In this document: positions 1 to 7,913 of the stretch, piece after piece
How positions within the stretch are numbered: the first letter of the stretch is position 1
How the letters are laid out: every line of letters begins with the position of its first letter
Source: a bacterium
GTDB taxonomy: Bacteria > Acidobacteriota > Thermoanaerobaculia > Multivoradales > JAHEKO01
NCBI GenBank assembly: GCA_024224155.1
Contig: JAAENP010000505.1
Coordinates: forward strand, 1 to 33,467
Direction of reading: 5' to 3'
Length of the DNA stretch: 33,467 nt
Made by a program: the position numbers and the translations under genes
The notes under the pieces: generated by a model
What the model saw: the letters and a program-made list of their open reading frames with translations, nothing else
Told to the model about the DNA's origin: nothing
Database searches by the model: none

Positions 1-678
1 ATCGACCACCCGATCCTGGACTCGCAGATCAATGCCATCGGAACACTCCAGGTGCTCGAGGCGGCGCGCAAAGCCGGCGTGCGCAAGCTCGTCTACACGT
101 CTTCAGCAGGAATCTTCGGCGAGCTCATACAGATTCCCGTCGGCGAGGACCATCCGATCGCTCCCGAGTCACCTTATGGCGCCAGCAAGCTGGCGGGGGA
201 GAAGCTCGCTCTGGCCTACGACTCGCTCTACGACCTCGAGGTCGTCGCTCTTCGGTATTTCAACGTCTACGGTCCCAACCAGCGCTTCGACGCCTACGGC
301 AACGTCATACCGATCTTCGTCTTCCAGATGCTTCGGGGCGAGGTGGTCACGATCTTCGGTGACGGCGAGCAGACGCGCGACTTCATCCATGTTGCCGACG
401 TGGTGCAGGCCAATCTCAAGGCCGGGGAATCCGACGGCGTCTCGGGAGCATTCAACCTCGGCTGCGGCAGCCGCATCACGATCAACCGCCTGGCCGAGCT
501 CGTGGCCGAGCGGGTCCCGCAGCCCACCGAGGTCCGGTACGGGCCGCCGAGGCCAGGCGACGTCCTGCACAGCCTTGCCGACACGCGGGCCGCGGCCGCG
601 GCCTTCGGCTTCGAGCCCCGGATCGAGATCGAAGACGGTCTCACCGAGTACGTGGCCTGGGCCAGGCAAGAGATCTGA
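1..678 (+). CDS. NAD-dependent sugar epimerase/dehydratase, 5' end cut by window
   Basis: Extended short-chain dehydrogenase/reductase (SDR) acting on nucleotide sugars, most like the UDP-glucose/UDP-GlcNAc 4-epimerase group. The frame is open from base 1, so the N-terminal Rossmann glycine motif lies outside the window; 225 residues are visible. Counting from base 1, TSS at residues 33-35 and YGASK (Y59, K63) supply the catalytic Ser/Thr and YxxxK pair. RYFNVYGP and TRDFIHVADV are further landmarks of sugar-nucleotide SDRs. It would use bound NAD(H) to oxidise and re-reduce the sugar, in the cytoplasm. Its stop overlaps the start of the sugar transferase as TGATG (676-680), so the two are probably co-translated. 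The exact substrate cannot be read from the sequence. Confidence 0.9.
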   Translation: MDHPILDSQINAIGTLQVLEAARKAGVRKLVYTSSAGIFGELIQIPVGEDHPIAPESPYGASKLAGEKLALAYDSLYDLEVVALRYFNVYGPNQRFDAYGNVIPIFVFQMLRGEVVTIFGDGEQTRDFIHVADVVQANLKAGESDGVSGAFNLGCGSRITINRLAELVAERVPQPTEVRYGPPRPGDVLHSLADTRAAAAAFGFEPRIEIEDGLTEYVAWARQEI

Positions 679-1334
679 TGGCAAAGCGTCTTCTCGACGT
701 AGCCCTCGCCGGCACGTTGCTCCTGCTGGCCTCTCCTTTTCTGCTCCTGATCATGGCGATTCTCGCCGTCACCGGTGAGCGGGAGGTCTTCTACCGGCAA
801 AGCCGAATCGGCCGTTCAGGGCGACCCTTTCGCTTGCTCAAGTTCGTCACCATGGTGAAGGGCAGCTCCAAGATGGGCACCGGCACTCTTACGATCCCTA
901 ACGATCCGAGAGTGCTGCCGGTCGGCAAGTTCCTGCGCAAGACCAAGATCAACGAGCTGCCTCAGTTCTGGAATGTCCTCACGGGCGACATGAGCCTGGT
1001 CGGACCTCGTCCGCTAGCCAAACAGGACTTCGACTGCTACACCGAGGACATCCAGCGCGAGGTGGTCAAGGTGCGGCCCGGTCTAACCGGAGTCGGGTCG
1101 ATCGTCTTCCGCGACGAGGAAGAGCGTCTGGCCGAAAGCGATCTGCCGCCGCTCGAGTGTTACCGCCGAGAGATCGCGCCGCGCAAAGGCGCGCTCGAAG
1201 CCTGGTACGTCGCGAATCAGAGCTTCTTTCTGGACCTCAAGATCCTCGCCCTGACGGCCCTGGTCGTGCTTGCTCCCGGAAGCATCGTGCACGAGACGAT
1301 CCTGGACCTTCCTCGAACTCCCGCCGAGTCCTAG
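678..1334 (+). CDS. Initiating sugar-phosphate transferase (bacterial sugar transferase, PglC/WcaJ-type monotopic PGT)
   Basis: Transfers a sugar-1-phosphate from a nucleotide sugar to undecaprenyl phosphate, the first step of polysaccharide assembly at the inner face of the cytoplasmic membrane. At 218 residues it is the short PglC-like form without the extra membrane domain of WbaP/WcaJ. A hydrophobic re-entrant helix lies at about residues 8-31, then FYRQSRIGRSGRPF (38-51), ELPQFWNVL (93-101), GDMSLVGPRP (103-112) and RPGLTG. In PglC the catalytic pair is Asp-Glu; here it reads Asn92-Glu93 (codon AAC), so the usual nucleophilic aspartate is absent although every flanking motif is intact. 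The start overlaps the upstream epimerase stop. A second initiating enzyme of unrelated fold is at 21376-22572. Confidence 0.92.
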   Translation: MAKRLLDVALAGTLLLLASPFLLLIMAILAVTGEREVFYRQSRIGRSGRPFRLLKFVTMVKGSSKMGTGTLTIPNDPRVLPVGKFLRKTKINELPQFWNVLTGDMSLVGPRPLAKQDFDCYTEDIQREVVKVRPGLTGVGSIVFRDEEERLAESDLPPLECYRREIAPRKGALEAWYVANQSFFLDLKILALTALVVLAPGSIVHETILDLPRTPAES

Positions 1335-1338
1335 CTCG

Positions 1339-1352
1339 GGGCTTGAGAGCCC
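1339..1352. terminator. Small hairpin in the 19-nt gap between convergent genes
   Basis: GGGCT at 1339-1343 pairs with AGCCC at 1348-1352 around a TGAG loop. It fills the gap between the sugar transferase stop (1334) and the convergent aminotransferase stop (1354). No U-tract follows on either strand, so terminator function is only a guess from position. Confidence 0.3.
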
Positions 1353-1353
1353 G

Positions 1354-2667
1354 CTACGCGAGTCCGGCCGCGCGATCGAAGAGCGCGCGCAGGACCGTGG
1401 CTCGCTCGCGAATCGTCTCGTCCGACAACGTGTGATGGACCTGGAGCATCAGCGACGTCTCGCCGAGCTCCCGAGCGCCGGGGAGTCTGTGCTCGGGCGC
1501 CAGCGGGCCGCCGGCGAACGCCTTTTCCCGGTAGATCTCCGGACAGGAACCGCTCAGACAGGGGACGCCGGCAGCGTTGGCCTCCTCGATCAGCCGCTCA
1601 CGATCCCAGCCGGCCGCGAGCTTCTCGGGCCGCACGAAGAGGTAGAACTTGTAGAAGGCATGGCGCGCGTAGCCGGCCTCGAAGGGCGCTCGCACCAGCG
1701 GGTGGTCGGCCAGCGCGTCCTGAAGAGCGCGCGCGTGACGGCGCCTGGCTGCCACCCAGCCTTCCAGTTTGCCCAACTGGCAGCGGCCAATCGCAGCCTG
1801 AATCTCCGTCAGCCGAAAATTGGAGCCGAAGCTCTCGTGCAGCCATCGAAACCCGGGAGGATGCTCGCGCCCGAAGATCGCGTCGTGGCTCTTGCCGTGA
1901 TCCTTGTAGTCCCAGGATCGGCGCCAGAGCCTCTCCCGGTTGGTAACCAGCATGCCGCCCTCGCCGCCCGTCGTGATGATCTTGTCCTGGCAGAAGGAAA
2001 AACAGCCGATATCGCCGAAGGAGCCGACCGGGCGACCTCGGTACAGAGCTCCGTGTGCCTGCGCGCAGTCCTCGATCAGGCGCAGCCCCTTCTCTCGGCA
2101 CAGTTCCAGCAGAGGATTCAGGTCGCAAGGATGCCCCGCGAGGTGAACGCAGATGACCGCTCGAGCGCGATCCGTCAGAACCGCCCTCACGGTGTCCGCA
2201 CTCAGATTCTGATTGTCGAGCTCGACATCGGCAAAGACCGGCCGTCCGCCCATCCGGACCACGGAGGAAGCGGTGGCGAAAAACGACCGCGCCGGCACGA
2301 TCACTTCATCGCCCTCCTTCAAGCCGATGGCGTGCAGTGCCAGCTCGAGGGCGAGTGTGCCGTTGGCCAGGGCGATCGCGTGGCGGGAGCCGACGGCCTT
2401 CGCATACTCCTCCTCGAACAAGCGATTCTCGTCTCCGGTCCAGGAGTTTAGCTTCCCCGAGCGCAGAACGGCGTCGACCGCCGCGATCTCGTCCTCGGCG
2501 ATCACTGGCCAGCCCTCACCGACTTCCGACCGGCCGTTCGGACCGGCCGAATGGCTATGGCCGGCGGCACCCGGGAGCTGGCTCGGGGTAACCGGTCGCT
2601 CGGCAACTGCCGACTCGGAGGAGGCCGCCCTCGGCCTTGGGGTCTGGATCTCGATCTCGTTCTTCAC
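1354..2667 (-). CDS. DegT/DnrJ/EryC1/StrS family sugar aminotransferase
   Basis: PLP-dependent aminotransferase of the family that converts nucleotide keto-sugars to amino-sugars, in the cytoplasm. The PLP-lysine motif CQDKIITTGGEGG carries K229 (numbered from the GTG at 2667), and EDCAQAHGA carries the PLP-pyridine aspartate (D200). The full family body is present. The frame is open upstream to a TTG at 2757, overlapping the preceding gene, but those 30 codons have poor G/C at third positions. From the GTG at 2667 usage becomes typical, so I choose that start (437 residues). No Shine-Dalgarno site decides it. The first 50 residues or so are rich in Pro, Ala and Ser and precede the conserved WPVIAEDEI start of the domain. 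Last gene of a three-gene minus-strand block. The keto-sugar substrate is unknown. Confidence 0.9.
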   Translation of the reverse strand: MKNEIEIQTPRPRAASSESAVAERPVTPSQLPGAAGHSHSAGPNGRSEVGEGWPVIAEDEIAAVDAVLRSGKLNSWTGDENRLFEEEYAKAVGSRHAIALANGTLALELALHAIGLKEGDEVIVPARSFFATASSVVRMGGRPVFADVELDNQNLSADTVRAVLTDRARAVICVHLAGHPCDLNPLLELCREKGLRLIEDCAQAHGALYRGRPVGSFGDIGCFSFCQDKIITTGGEGGMLVTNRERLWRRSWDYKDHGKSHDAIFGREHPPGFRWLHESFGSNFRLTEIQAAIGRCQLGKLEGWVAARRRHARALQDALADHPLVRAPFEAGYARHAFYKFYLFVRPEKLAAGWDRERLIEEANAAGVPCLSGSCPEIYREKAFAGGPLAPEHRLPGARELGETSLMLQVHHTLSDETIRERATVLRALFDRAAGLA

Positions 2668-2749
2668 GGTGTCAGAAGGATAGGAGTTATGGAAAGGCAG
2701 ACGTGGAAGCGGCCCTCCGCCGCCCGGCAAGACTACACCAGCACCGGTT

Positions 2750-3997
2750 CTATCCAACCCCCGGCTCAGGCGACGTGGACGTGGTCGTGCCCTCCAGATC
2801 GCGCAGGATCGTCACCCAGCGGTCGAGGGCCTGGTCCATCCCGAACAGCTCTTCCCCTATCCGGCGGATCTCCTCTCTACGCGCGCTCGTCAGCCCGGCG
2901 CGCTGCTCGAAGCAGTCGCGAATGGCGCCAGCCACGCCCTGGATATCACCCTGGGAGACTTGCACACCGAGCCTCCGCTCTCGCACCAGCGCAGCGAGGC
3001 GGCTTTCCTCTTCGACGATCGCCAGCACAGGGCATCCCGCCGCCAGGTACATCATCGTCTTGCTGGGAAAAGCGGTTCGATAGACGCCCGGAAGCAGGCA
3101 GACGATTCCGAGGCTGGCTCGCCGCATGGCCTCGAAGGCGATCTCGACAGGCTGATAGGGACAGAAGAAGACCGTCCGATCGACGAGTGCGCCCGCTTGC
3201 TCGATGAGTCTCTGCTTGGCCAGGCCCTCGCCCATGAACACGAAACGAATGCGCTCCTCTTCCTGGAGAAGGCGCGTCGCTTCAATAACCTGCTCGAGGC
3301 CCTGGAAATTGCCGATGTTTCCGGCGAACAGAACCGTGAACCGATCCGTTTCGTCCCGGTCCAGGGGTGGCGGCAGAGCACCCGCCGGCTCGCCGTAGGT
3401 GTCGAGCCGAAAGGTGTGGACGACCAGGATCTTCTCCTCCTCCACACCGCGCTCGACAAGGGTCTGCTTCATGTCCCGCGAAGGCACGACGATCAGGCGT
3501 GCCGCCCGGCAGGTCTTCGTGTCGCTTCGCATCAGGAGGCGATACGCCGCTCGGACCAAGCGGTGACCAGCGAGTGCAGAGGACTCCGGATGAAGATCCA
3601 TGCAGTTGTAGATGAACGGCGTGCCCGTCAGCCGCCGGATGAGCCTCACGGTCAGCCCCATCAAGAACGCCGGATGAACGTTGACGATGATGAGATCGTA
3701 ACGGCGCACGAGGACCGCGTGCACGATGCCACGCGAGAGAAAAAGCAGGAAGTTGATAACCCGAAGCACGAACAGCCTCTTGCGCTCGGGCAACAGGCGC
3801 AGTCGCAGGATGCGTACGCCGTTGAGGTCTTCGTGCCGCGGCTGGCCCGCTTGACGGATGTCGTTGTAGCTCGGCTGCGCCGTGTATACGGTGAAGCTGT
3901 GCTCCGCCTCGACTAACCGCTCGGCCAACGCCCGGAGAAGCCGGGCGTACGGTGTCGTGTCGGGCCAGTAGTGACGGTAGATGGAAAGGATCTTCAC
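2750..3997 (-). CDS. Glycosyltransferase family 4 (GT-B fold)
   Basis: Probable sugar transferase adding one residue to the lipid-linked repeat unit on the cytoplasmic membrane face. 415 residues with a GTG start at 3997. The N-terminal half begins MKILSIYRHYWPD, has a hydrophobic stretch around 77-97 that may contact the membrane, and DLHPES at 134-139. The C-terminal nucleotide-sugar-binding half has FAGNIGNFQGLEQVIEA (224-240), FMGEG (254-258) and PSKTMMYLAAGCPV (311-324), the region of the GT4 signature loop. The pattern is closest to WcaI/WbuB-type GT4 enzymes involved in capsule or O-antigen synthesis. It lies 45 nt after the aminotransferase at 4043-5299. Donor and acceptor cannot be inferred. 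Confidence 0.9.
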   Translation of the reverse strand: MKILSIYRHYWPDTTPYARLLRALAERLVEAEHSFTVYTAQPSYNDIRQAGQPRHEDLNGVRILRLRLLPERKRLFVLRVINFLLFLSRGIVHAVLVRRYDLIIVNVHPAFLMGLTVRLIRRLTGTPFIYNCMDLHPESSALAGHRLVRAAYRLLMRSDTKTCRAARLIVVPSRDMKQTLVERGVEEEKILVVHTFRLDTYGEPAGALPPPLDRDETDRFTVLFAGNIGNFQGLEQVIEATRLLQEEERIRFVFMGEGLAKQRLIEQAGALVDRTVFFCPYQPVEIAFEAMRRASLGIVCLLPGVYRTAFPSKTMMYLAAGCPVLAIVEEESRLAALVRERRLGVQVSQGDIQGVAGAIRDCFEQRAGLTSARREEIRRIGEELFGMDQALDRWVTILRDLEGTTTSTSPEPGVG

Positions 3998-4042
3998 CGG
4001 ATTCTCGGATCACGAAGTCCTGGCGCGACGGCCAGGGTGAGT

Positions 4043-5299
4043 TCAATGGAGGGTGTGGCTCCCAGATGCGGTGGAGCTCGATGCCGTCGTGCCCCACGCC
4101 GGGGCCGTCGAACCGGCCGCCGCTTCGAGCACTTCGTTGGTGAGCAGCTGGTCCCGGTGCTTTCCAAGAAACACCGCGATCCTCTCGGCCAGCCTCGGCG
4201 TCACGCCGAGGTCGGTGGGAAGATTGATTACGTGCTGAGCCGCCTTGACCGCGATGGGATATTCGGCCTCGTCGAACTGCCATGATTCGAGATTCCCCTG
4301 TACCGGGTGCAACGGGCTGATGAACCAGTCGTGAATCGGCAGCCGCTCCGCTTCCGCTTCGGCAAAGATGAAGTCTCGATCCTGGACCAGAATCGCGTAC
4401 TTCGTGTACGTGTGCACGGCGTAGACCGGCTCGAAGGGACCCTTGATACCGAGCTTCTTCAGCTCCTCGTTGTAGAAACGGGCTGTTTCGATTCGATGCC
4501 GGATGTTGCGATCGATCCTCGTGATCTCCTTGAGCGCGCGTTTGGCCTGGACCTCGGAGTAGCCCTGGAGATAGCCGGCGGGCATTTCTGTCCCCGTCAC
4601 CTCGCCGCCGGAAGATGACCCGAGGATCACGTTCTTGGCGGAAAGCAGCCGGTAGAGCTTCAGAGCCGACCAGTAGACCCCGGAGTAGCCGATCAGATCC
4701 TGGACCCTCAGCTGCGCGCCGAGCGCCAGGCGGTCCAACAGCGACGGTCGCTCGAGGCTCGCTTCGAAGTCGCTCATTCTGCGCGCCAGCTCGGAGTCGG
4801 TCGCGATGACCATGCCTCCCAAGCCCGTCGAGAACATCTTGTTCCACTGCGAGGAGTAGAAGGCCGCGTCCACGTTCTTGCCGTTGAGCACACCGTTGCA
4901 GGTGCCTCCAAAGCCGTGAGCACAGTCCTCGAGCACCTTCAAACCGTACTTGGCCGCCACGGCCTTGATCGATGCCACGTCGGAAGACAGGCCGTAGGTG
5001 TTCTGGGCCATGATGACCTTCGTCCGCTCCGTGATCCGGGCCTCGATCTTGCCCGGGTCGATGTTGTAGGTCCTGGGGTCGATATCGACGTAGATCGGGG
5101 TGGCGCCAAGATAGAGCACCGCGTTCGGAACGACCACGCACGTATACGCCGGCATGATGACCTCGTCCCCCGGCCCGACTCCGAGCGCCTGGAGCATGCC
5201 GTACAGGCCCACCCTTCCCTTCCAGGCCAGAGTTATCTCCTCAGTCGAGCAATCCAGATAGCTCGCCAGCTCTTTTTTCAGTCTTAGGATCGCGCTCAT
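4043..5299 (-). CDS. DegT/DnrJ/EryC1/StrS family sugar aminotransferase (second copy, divergent subfamily)
   Basis: PLP-dependent nucleotide-sugar aminotransferase, 418 residues, ATG start at 5299. GDEVIMPAYTC (44-54) is the classic family start of the PLP fold, D125 lies in LEDCAHGFGG, and the Schiff-base lysine is K154 in QWNKMFSTGLGG. The C-terminal tail (STAPAWGTTASSS region) is low-complexity and probably not part of the fold. It is clearly different in sequence from the aminotransferases at 1354-2667 and 13843-15003, so it is not a recent duplication. First gene of the minus block 5299 to 1354, divergent by 62 nt from the sulfotransferase at 5362. The members it most resembles also include enzymes acting on non-glycan keto compounds, so the sugar role rests on context. 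Confidence 0.88.
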   Translation of the reverse strand: MSAILRLKKELASYLDCSTEEITLAWKGRVGLYGMLQALGVGPGDEVIMPAYTCVVVPNAVLYLGATPIYVDIDPRTYNIDPGKIEARITERTKVIMAQNTYGLSSDVASIKAVAAKYGLKVLEDCAHGFGGTCNGVLNGKNVDAAFYSSQWNKMFSTGLGGMVIATDSELARRMSDFEASLERPSLLDRLALGAQLRVQDLIGYSGVYWSALKLYRLLSAKNVILGSSSGGEVTGTEMPAGYLQGYSEVQAKRALKEITRIDRNIRHRIETARFYNEELKKLGIKGPFEPVYAVHTYTKYAILVQDRDFIFAEAEAERLPIHDWFISPLHPVQGNLESWQFDEAEYPIAVKAAQHVINLPTDLGVTPRLAERIAVFLGKHRDQLLTNEVLEAAAGSTAPAWGTTASSSTASGSHTLH

Positions 5300-5361
5300 G
5301 CCGGACTCGGATTATGATCTCGGGGCGGTCTCTCGGAGAGCATACCAACGGCCGCCGAGCA

Positions 5362-6201
5362 ATGAGCCAACCCATCATTCTGATCGGAGCCGCGCGTTCC
5401 GGAACCAAGATCCTGCGGGACACGATCGCCACTCATGAAGACGTCGGCAAGATCGGCTTCGACGTCAACTTCATCTGGAAACGGCACAACGAGAGTATCG
5501 CTCATGACGCTCTTGGTCCCGACCACGCGACGGACCGAGTCATCCGCTACGTCCGCGGCTACTTCGACAAGCAGGCGGGCGGCAGGAAGATGATCATCGA
5601 GAAGACCGTGGGCAACTCGCTGCGGGTGCCCTTCGTCAACAAGGTCTTTCCCGACGCCAGGTTCATCTATCTCTACCGAGACGGCCGCGACGTTGTCGAA
5701 TCGGTCGACCGACAGTGGGGCACGGCGCCAGGTACCGGCTACCTCGTCAAGAAGCTCTTATCGGTCCCGTTTCTTGACGTCGTACCTTACCTTTTCGAGT
5801 ACGCTGTCGATCTGGCGCGGATCCGGTTGGGTCTCAAAACGACGGCCGCCTACGTCTGGGGCGTCAAGTACCCCGGATTCGAAAGGGACCTCGAGTCCAG
5901 GAGCACGCTCGAGTTCTGCGCCGTGCAGTGGAACCAGTGTATCGACGCGATGCGGCGGGACTGGGACCTGGTCAAGGACCGGGGGCTCGTTGTCCGCTAC
6001 GAAGAGCTCGTCTCGAATCCCTCGGAAGTGTTGACCGAAATTGGGCGATTTCTCAAACTGAACGATTCGTTGGACGGTTCGATGATCCGGAAGGGGACCG
6101 TCGGAACGGCGAAAGAAAAGCTGACGGTCGACGACTACGATCGTGTCGCGGCTCTCATTCGAGAGAATCTCGAGCAACTGGGCTACGCGACCGCGACCTA
6201 G
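5362..6201 (+). CDS. Sulfotransferase family protein (PAPS-dependent)
   Basis: Predicted to move a sulfuryl group from 3'-phosphoadenosine-5'-phosphosulfate (PAPS) to an acceptor, here probably a glycan or glycolipid intermediate. 279 residues. IGAARSGTKIL (residues 8-18) is the 5'-phosphosulfate-binding loop, and YLYRDGRDVVES (about 102-113) contains the 3'-phosphate-binding Arg/Ser. I place the start at ATG 5362, because the loop then falls at the usual N-terminal distance; an upstream in-frame ATG at 5314 would add 16 unconserved residues. First gene of a plus-strand block with a methyltransferase, a WbqC-like protein and another sulfotransferase. No PAPS-synthesis genes are present in the window. 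Some members of this fold are not active enzymes. Confidence 0.85.
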   Translation: MSQPIILIGAARSGTKILRDTIATHEDVGKIGFDVNFIWKRHNESIAHDALGPDHATDRVIRYVRGYFDKQAGGRKMIIEKTVGNSLRVPFVNKVFPDARFIYLYRDGRDVVESVDRQWGTAPGTGYLVKKLLSVPFLDVVPYLFEYAVDLARIRLGLKTTAAYVWGVKYPGFERDLESRSTLEFCAVQWNQCIDAMRRDWDLVKDRGLVVRYEELVSNPSEVLTEIGRFLKLNDSLDGSMIRKGTVGTAKEKLTVDDYDRVAALIRENLEQLGYATAT

Positions 6202-6262
6202 CGCGAGATCATGAGTACCGCGAGAGCGCATCGGAGAGCGTCCCGGCTGGAGCGATAGCGGA

Positions 6263-7093
6263 GTGCTCGACCTGGCCAGCATCTCCAACCTCAGCGTGGA
6301 CGAGCATGGAGTCTGGACCGCGGCGCATGCGGAGAGTCTCTTCTTTCCAAAGGACGGAAACCGGCGGCGTCAGGAGTTCGAGCCGGACTCTTTCTGGTAC
6401 GCGCACCGCAACCGGGCGTTGGCCGGCGTCCTCGATCTCCTGCCGCCCGGGGGAACGCTCTTGGACGTGGGCGGCGGTAACGGCACCGTCAGCCTTTACC
6501 TCGAGAGTCGTGGATACGAAACCGTACTCCTGGAGCCCGAGCGCGAGGGAGCCCAGTTCGCGCTCGACCAGGGGCTGCCCATGGTTGCCTGCGCCACGCT
6601 CGAGGCTGCCGAGTTCCGGGAGAGCTCGTTCGCGGGCGCCGGCCTCTTCGATGTGCTCGAGCACGTCGAGGACGAGCGCGCGTTTCTCGAGCGGCTGGCG
6701 AGCATCCTGAAACCGGGTGGTCGCCTCTACCTCACCGTGCCGGCATTCCCCTCGCTCTGGTCGCAAGCAGACGAACGCTCAGGCCACTTCCGTCGCTATA
6801 GACTGAGGTACCTGCTGGCAGTAGTCCGCGCCTCCGGTTTGAGACCGCTTTTCTCGAGCTACTTCTTCGCTCCGCTCGTGGCCCCCGTCTGGCTGATGCG
6901 TAGCCTCCCCCACCGGATGGGGTGGCCAAGCCCGCAAGACCGTGATGGACGGCGTTATCACAGGAGGCGGCAAAGCAAGGCCGCACGAATGCTCGAACCG
7001 CTACTGAACCGCGAAATCAGAACACTTCGAAAGGGTGGCCGCGTGCCGTTTGGCACCAGCTGCCTGACCGTGGCCGAAAGGCCCATTGGATAG
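6263..7093 (+). CDS. Class I SAM-dependent methyltransferase
   Basis: Rossmann-type methyltransferase of the Methyltransf_23/UbiE-like kind, 276 residues. The S-adenosylmethionine loop LLDVGGGNGT lies at 66-75, acidic E91 ends strand 2, FDVLEHVED at 129-137 is motif II, and LKPGGRLYLTVPAF (149-162) is motif III. PSLWSQADE and HFRRYR downstream are typical of methyltransferases found in polysaccharide loci. GTG start at 6263, preceded by a GGAG about 10 nt upstream. A basic C-terminal segment (RRYHRRRQSKAARM) may contact membrane or substrate. A glycan O-methyl or N-methyl group is the likely product given the neighbours, but the acceptor is unknown. Confidence 0.88.
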   Translation: MLDLASISNLSVDEHGVWTAAHAESLFFPKDGNRRRQEFEPDSFWYAHRNRALAGVLDLLPPGGTLLDVGGGNGTVSLYLESRGYETVLLEPEREGAQFALDQGLPMVACATLEAAEFRESSFAGAGLFDVLEHVEDERAFLERLASILKPGGRLYLTVPAFPSLWSQADERSGHFRRYRLRYLLAVVRASGLRPLFSSYFFAPLVAPVWLMRSLPHRMGWPSPQDRDGRRYHRRRQSKAARMLEPLLNREIRTLRKGGRVPFGTSCLTVAERPIG

Positions 7094-7109
7094 GCCGCCC
7101 GGGATCCCG

Positions 7110-7913
7110 ATGCCTTCGACTCGTGCCAGGGAATCTCCTCGGACCACCATCGGTATTCTCCAGCCCTGCTATCTGCCGTGGCTCGGGTACTTCGAGCAGC
7201 TGGCCGTGGCGGACCGGTTCGTGCTGCTGGATGACGTCCAGTACACGAAACAAGATTGGCGAAACCGGAATCGGATCAAGACCACAGCCGGTTCGGAGTG
7301 GCTGACGGTCCCGGTGCGCCGCTGCCCCCTGGATACACCTCTAGGCGAGATCGAGGTCAACTACGACATGCGCTGGCAGCGCAAGCACCTTCTGACCATC
7401 GAGCAGAATTACCGCAAGGCGCCGTATTTCCAGCCACTCTTCGATGAAATGAGGCCGATTCTCGAAGCCGGCCTCCGGAAGCTCGTCGATCTGGACCGGC
7501 GCCTCATCGAAGTCCTCTGCAGTCATCTCGCCATCGACACTCCGATTTCCTGGGCGTCGCAGATTACACGGCACGCGGACCCCGAAGACACCAACGGGCG
7601 CCTCCTGGAGATCTGCCGGCAGCACGAGGCCACGGTCTTCTACGAGGGCGCCAGCGGAGCCTCCTATCTCGACGTGGGTAGATTCGAGCGCGCCGGCGTC
7701 GAGGTCGTCTTTCAGGACTACAGCCATCCCGAGTATCCCCAGCTCTACGGGGAGTTCCTCCCACACCAATCGGCGATCGACCTGGTCATGAACACGGGCC
7801 CGGAAGCGGCGCGGATCCTCCGCAGCTCGCCGGCGCCGCTCGGGACCGCTGCAAGCGCCGGCGATGGTCCCGGCACCGGGAACACCTGCCCAACAGGCTC
7901 CTCGCACGCCTGA
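7110..7913 (+). CDS. WbqC-like family protein
   Basis: Member of the WbqC family (PF08889 type), recurrent in O-antigen and capsule loci and of unsettled biochemical role. Visible signatures: ILQPCYLPWLGYFEQ near the N-terminus, FVLLDDVQYTK, WLTVPVR, the ASGASYLD segment and the closing IDLVMNTGPEAARIL. I prefer ATG 7110 (267 residues) over the in-frame TTG at 7086, which overlaps the upstream methyltransferase. The final 25 or so residues (Ala/Gly/Pro-rich) follow the conserved end of the family and are probably disordered. The stop overlaps the next start as TGATG at 7911-7915, suggesting coupled translation and a joint task with the sulfotransferase. Confidence 0.87.
   Translation: MPSTRARESPRTTIGILQPCYLPWLGYFEQLAVADRFVLLDDVQYTKQDWRNRNRIKTTAGSEWLTVPVRRCPLDTPLGEIEVNYDMRWQRKHLLTIEQNYRKAPYFQPLFDEMRPILEAGLRKLVDLDRRLIEVLCSHLAIDTPISWASQITRHADPEDTNGRLLEICRQHEATVFYEGASGASYLDVGRFERAGVEVVFQDYSHPEYPQLYGEFLPHQSAIDLVMNTGPEAARILRSSPAPLGTAASAGDGPGTGNTCPTGSSHA

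Noticed and set aside
1270-2451. 393-codon open frame opposite the DegT-type aminotransferase
   Set aside because: Antisense shadow of a gene with complete PLP motifs.
3282-5141. 619-codon open frame on the minus strand
   Set aside because: It overlaps the GT4 and aminotransferase genes on the same strand in another frame; translation is Arg/Gly/Ser-rich without domains, as expected of shadow frames in G+C-rich DNA.
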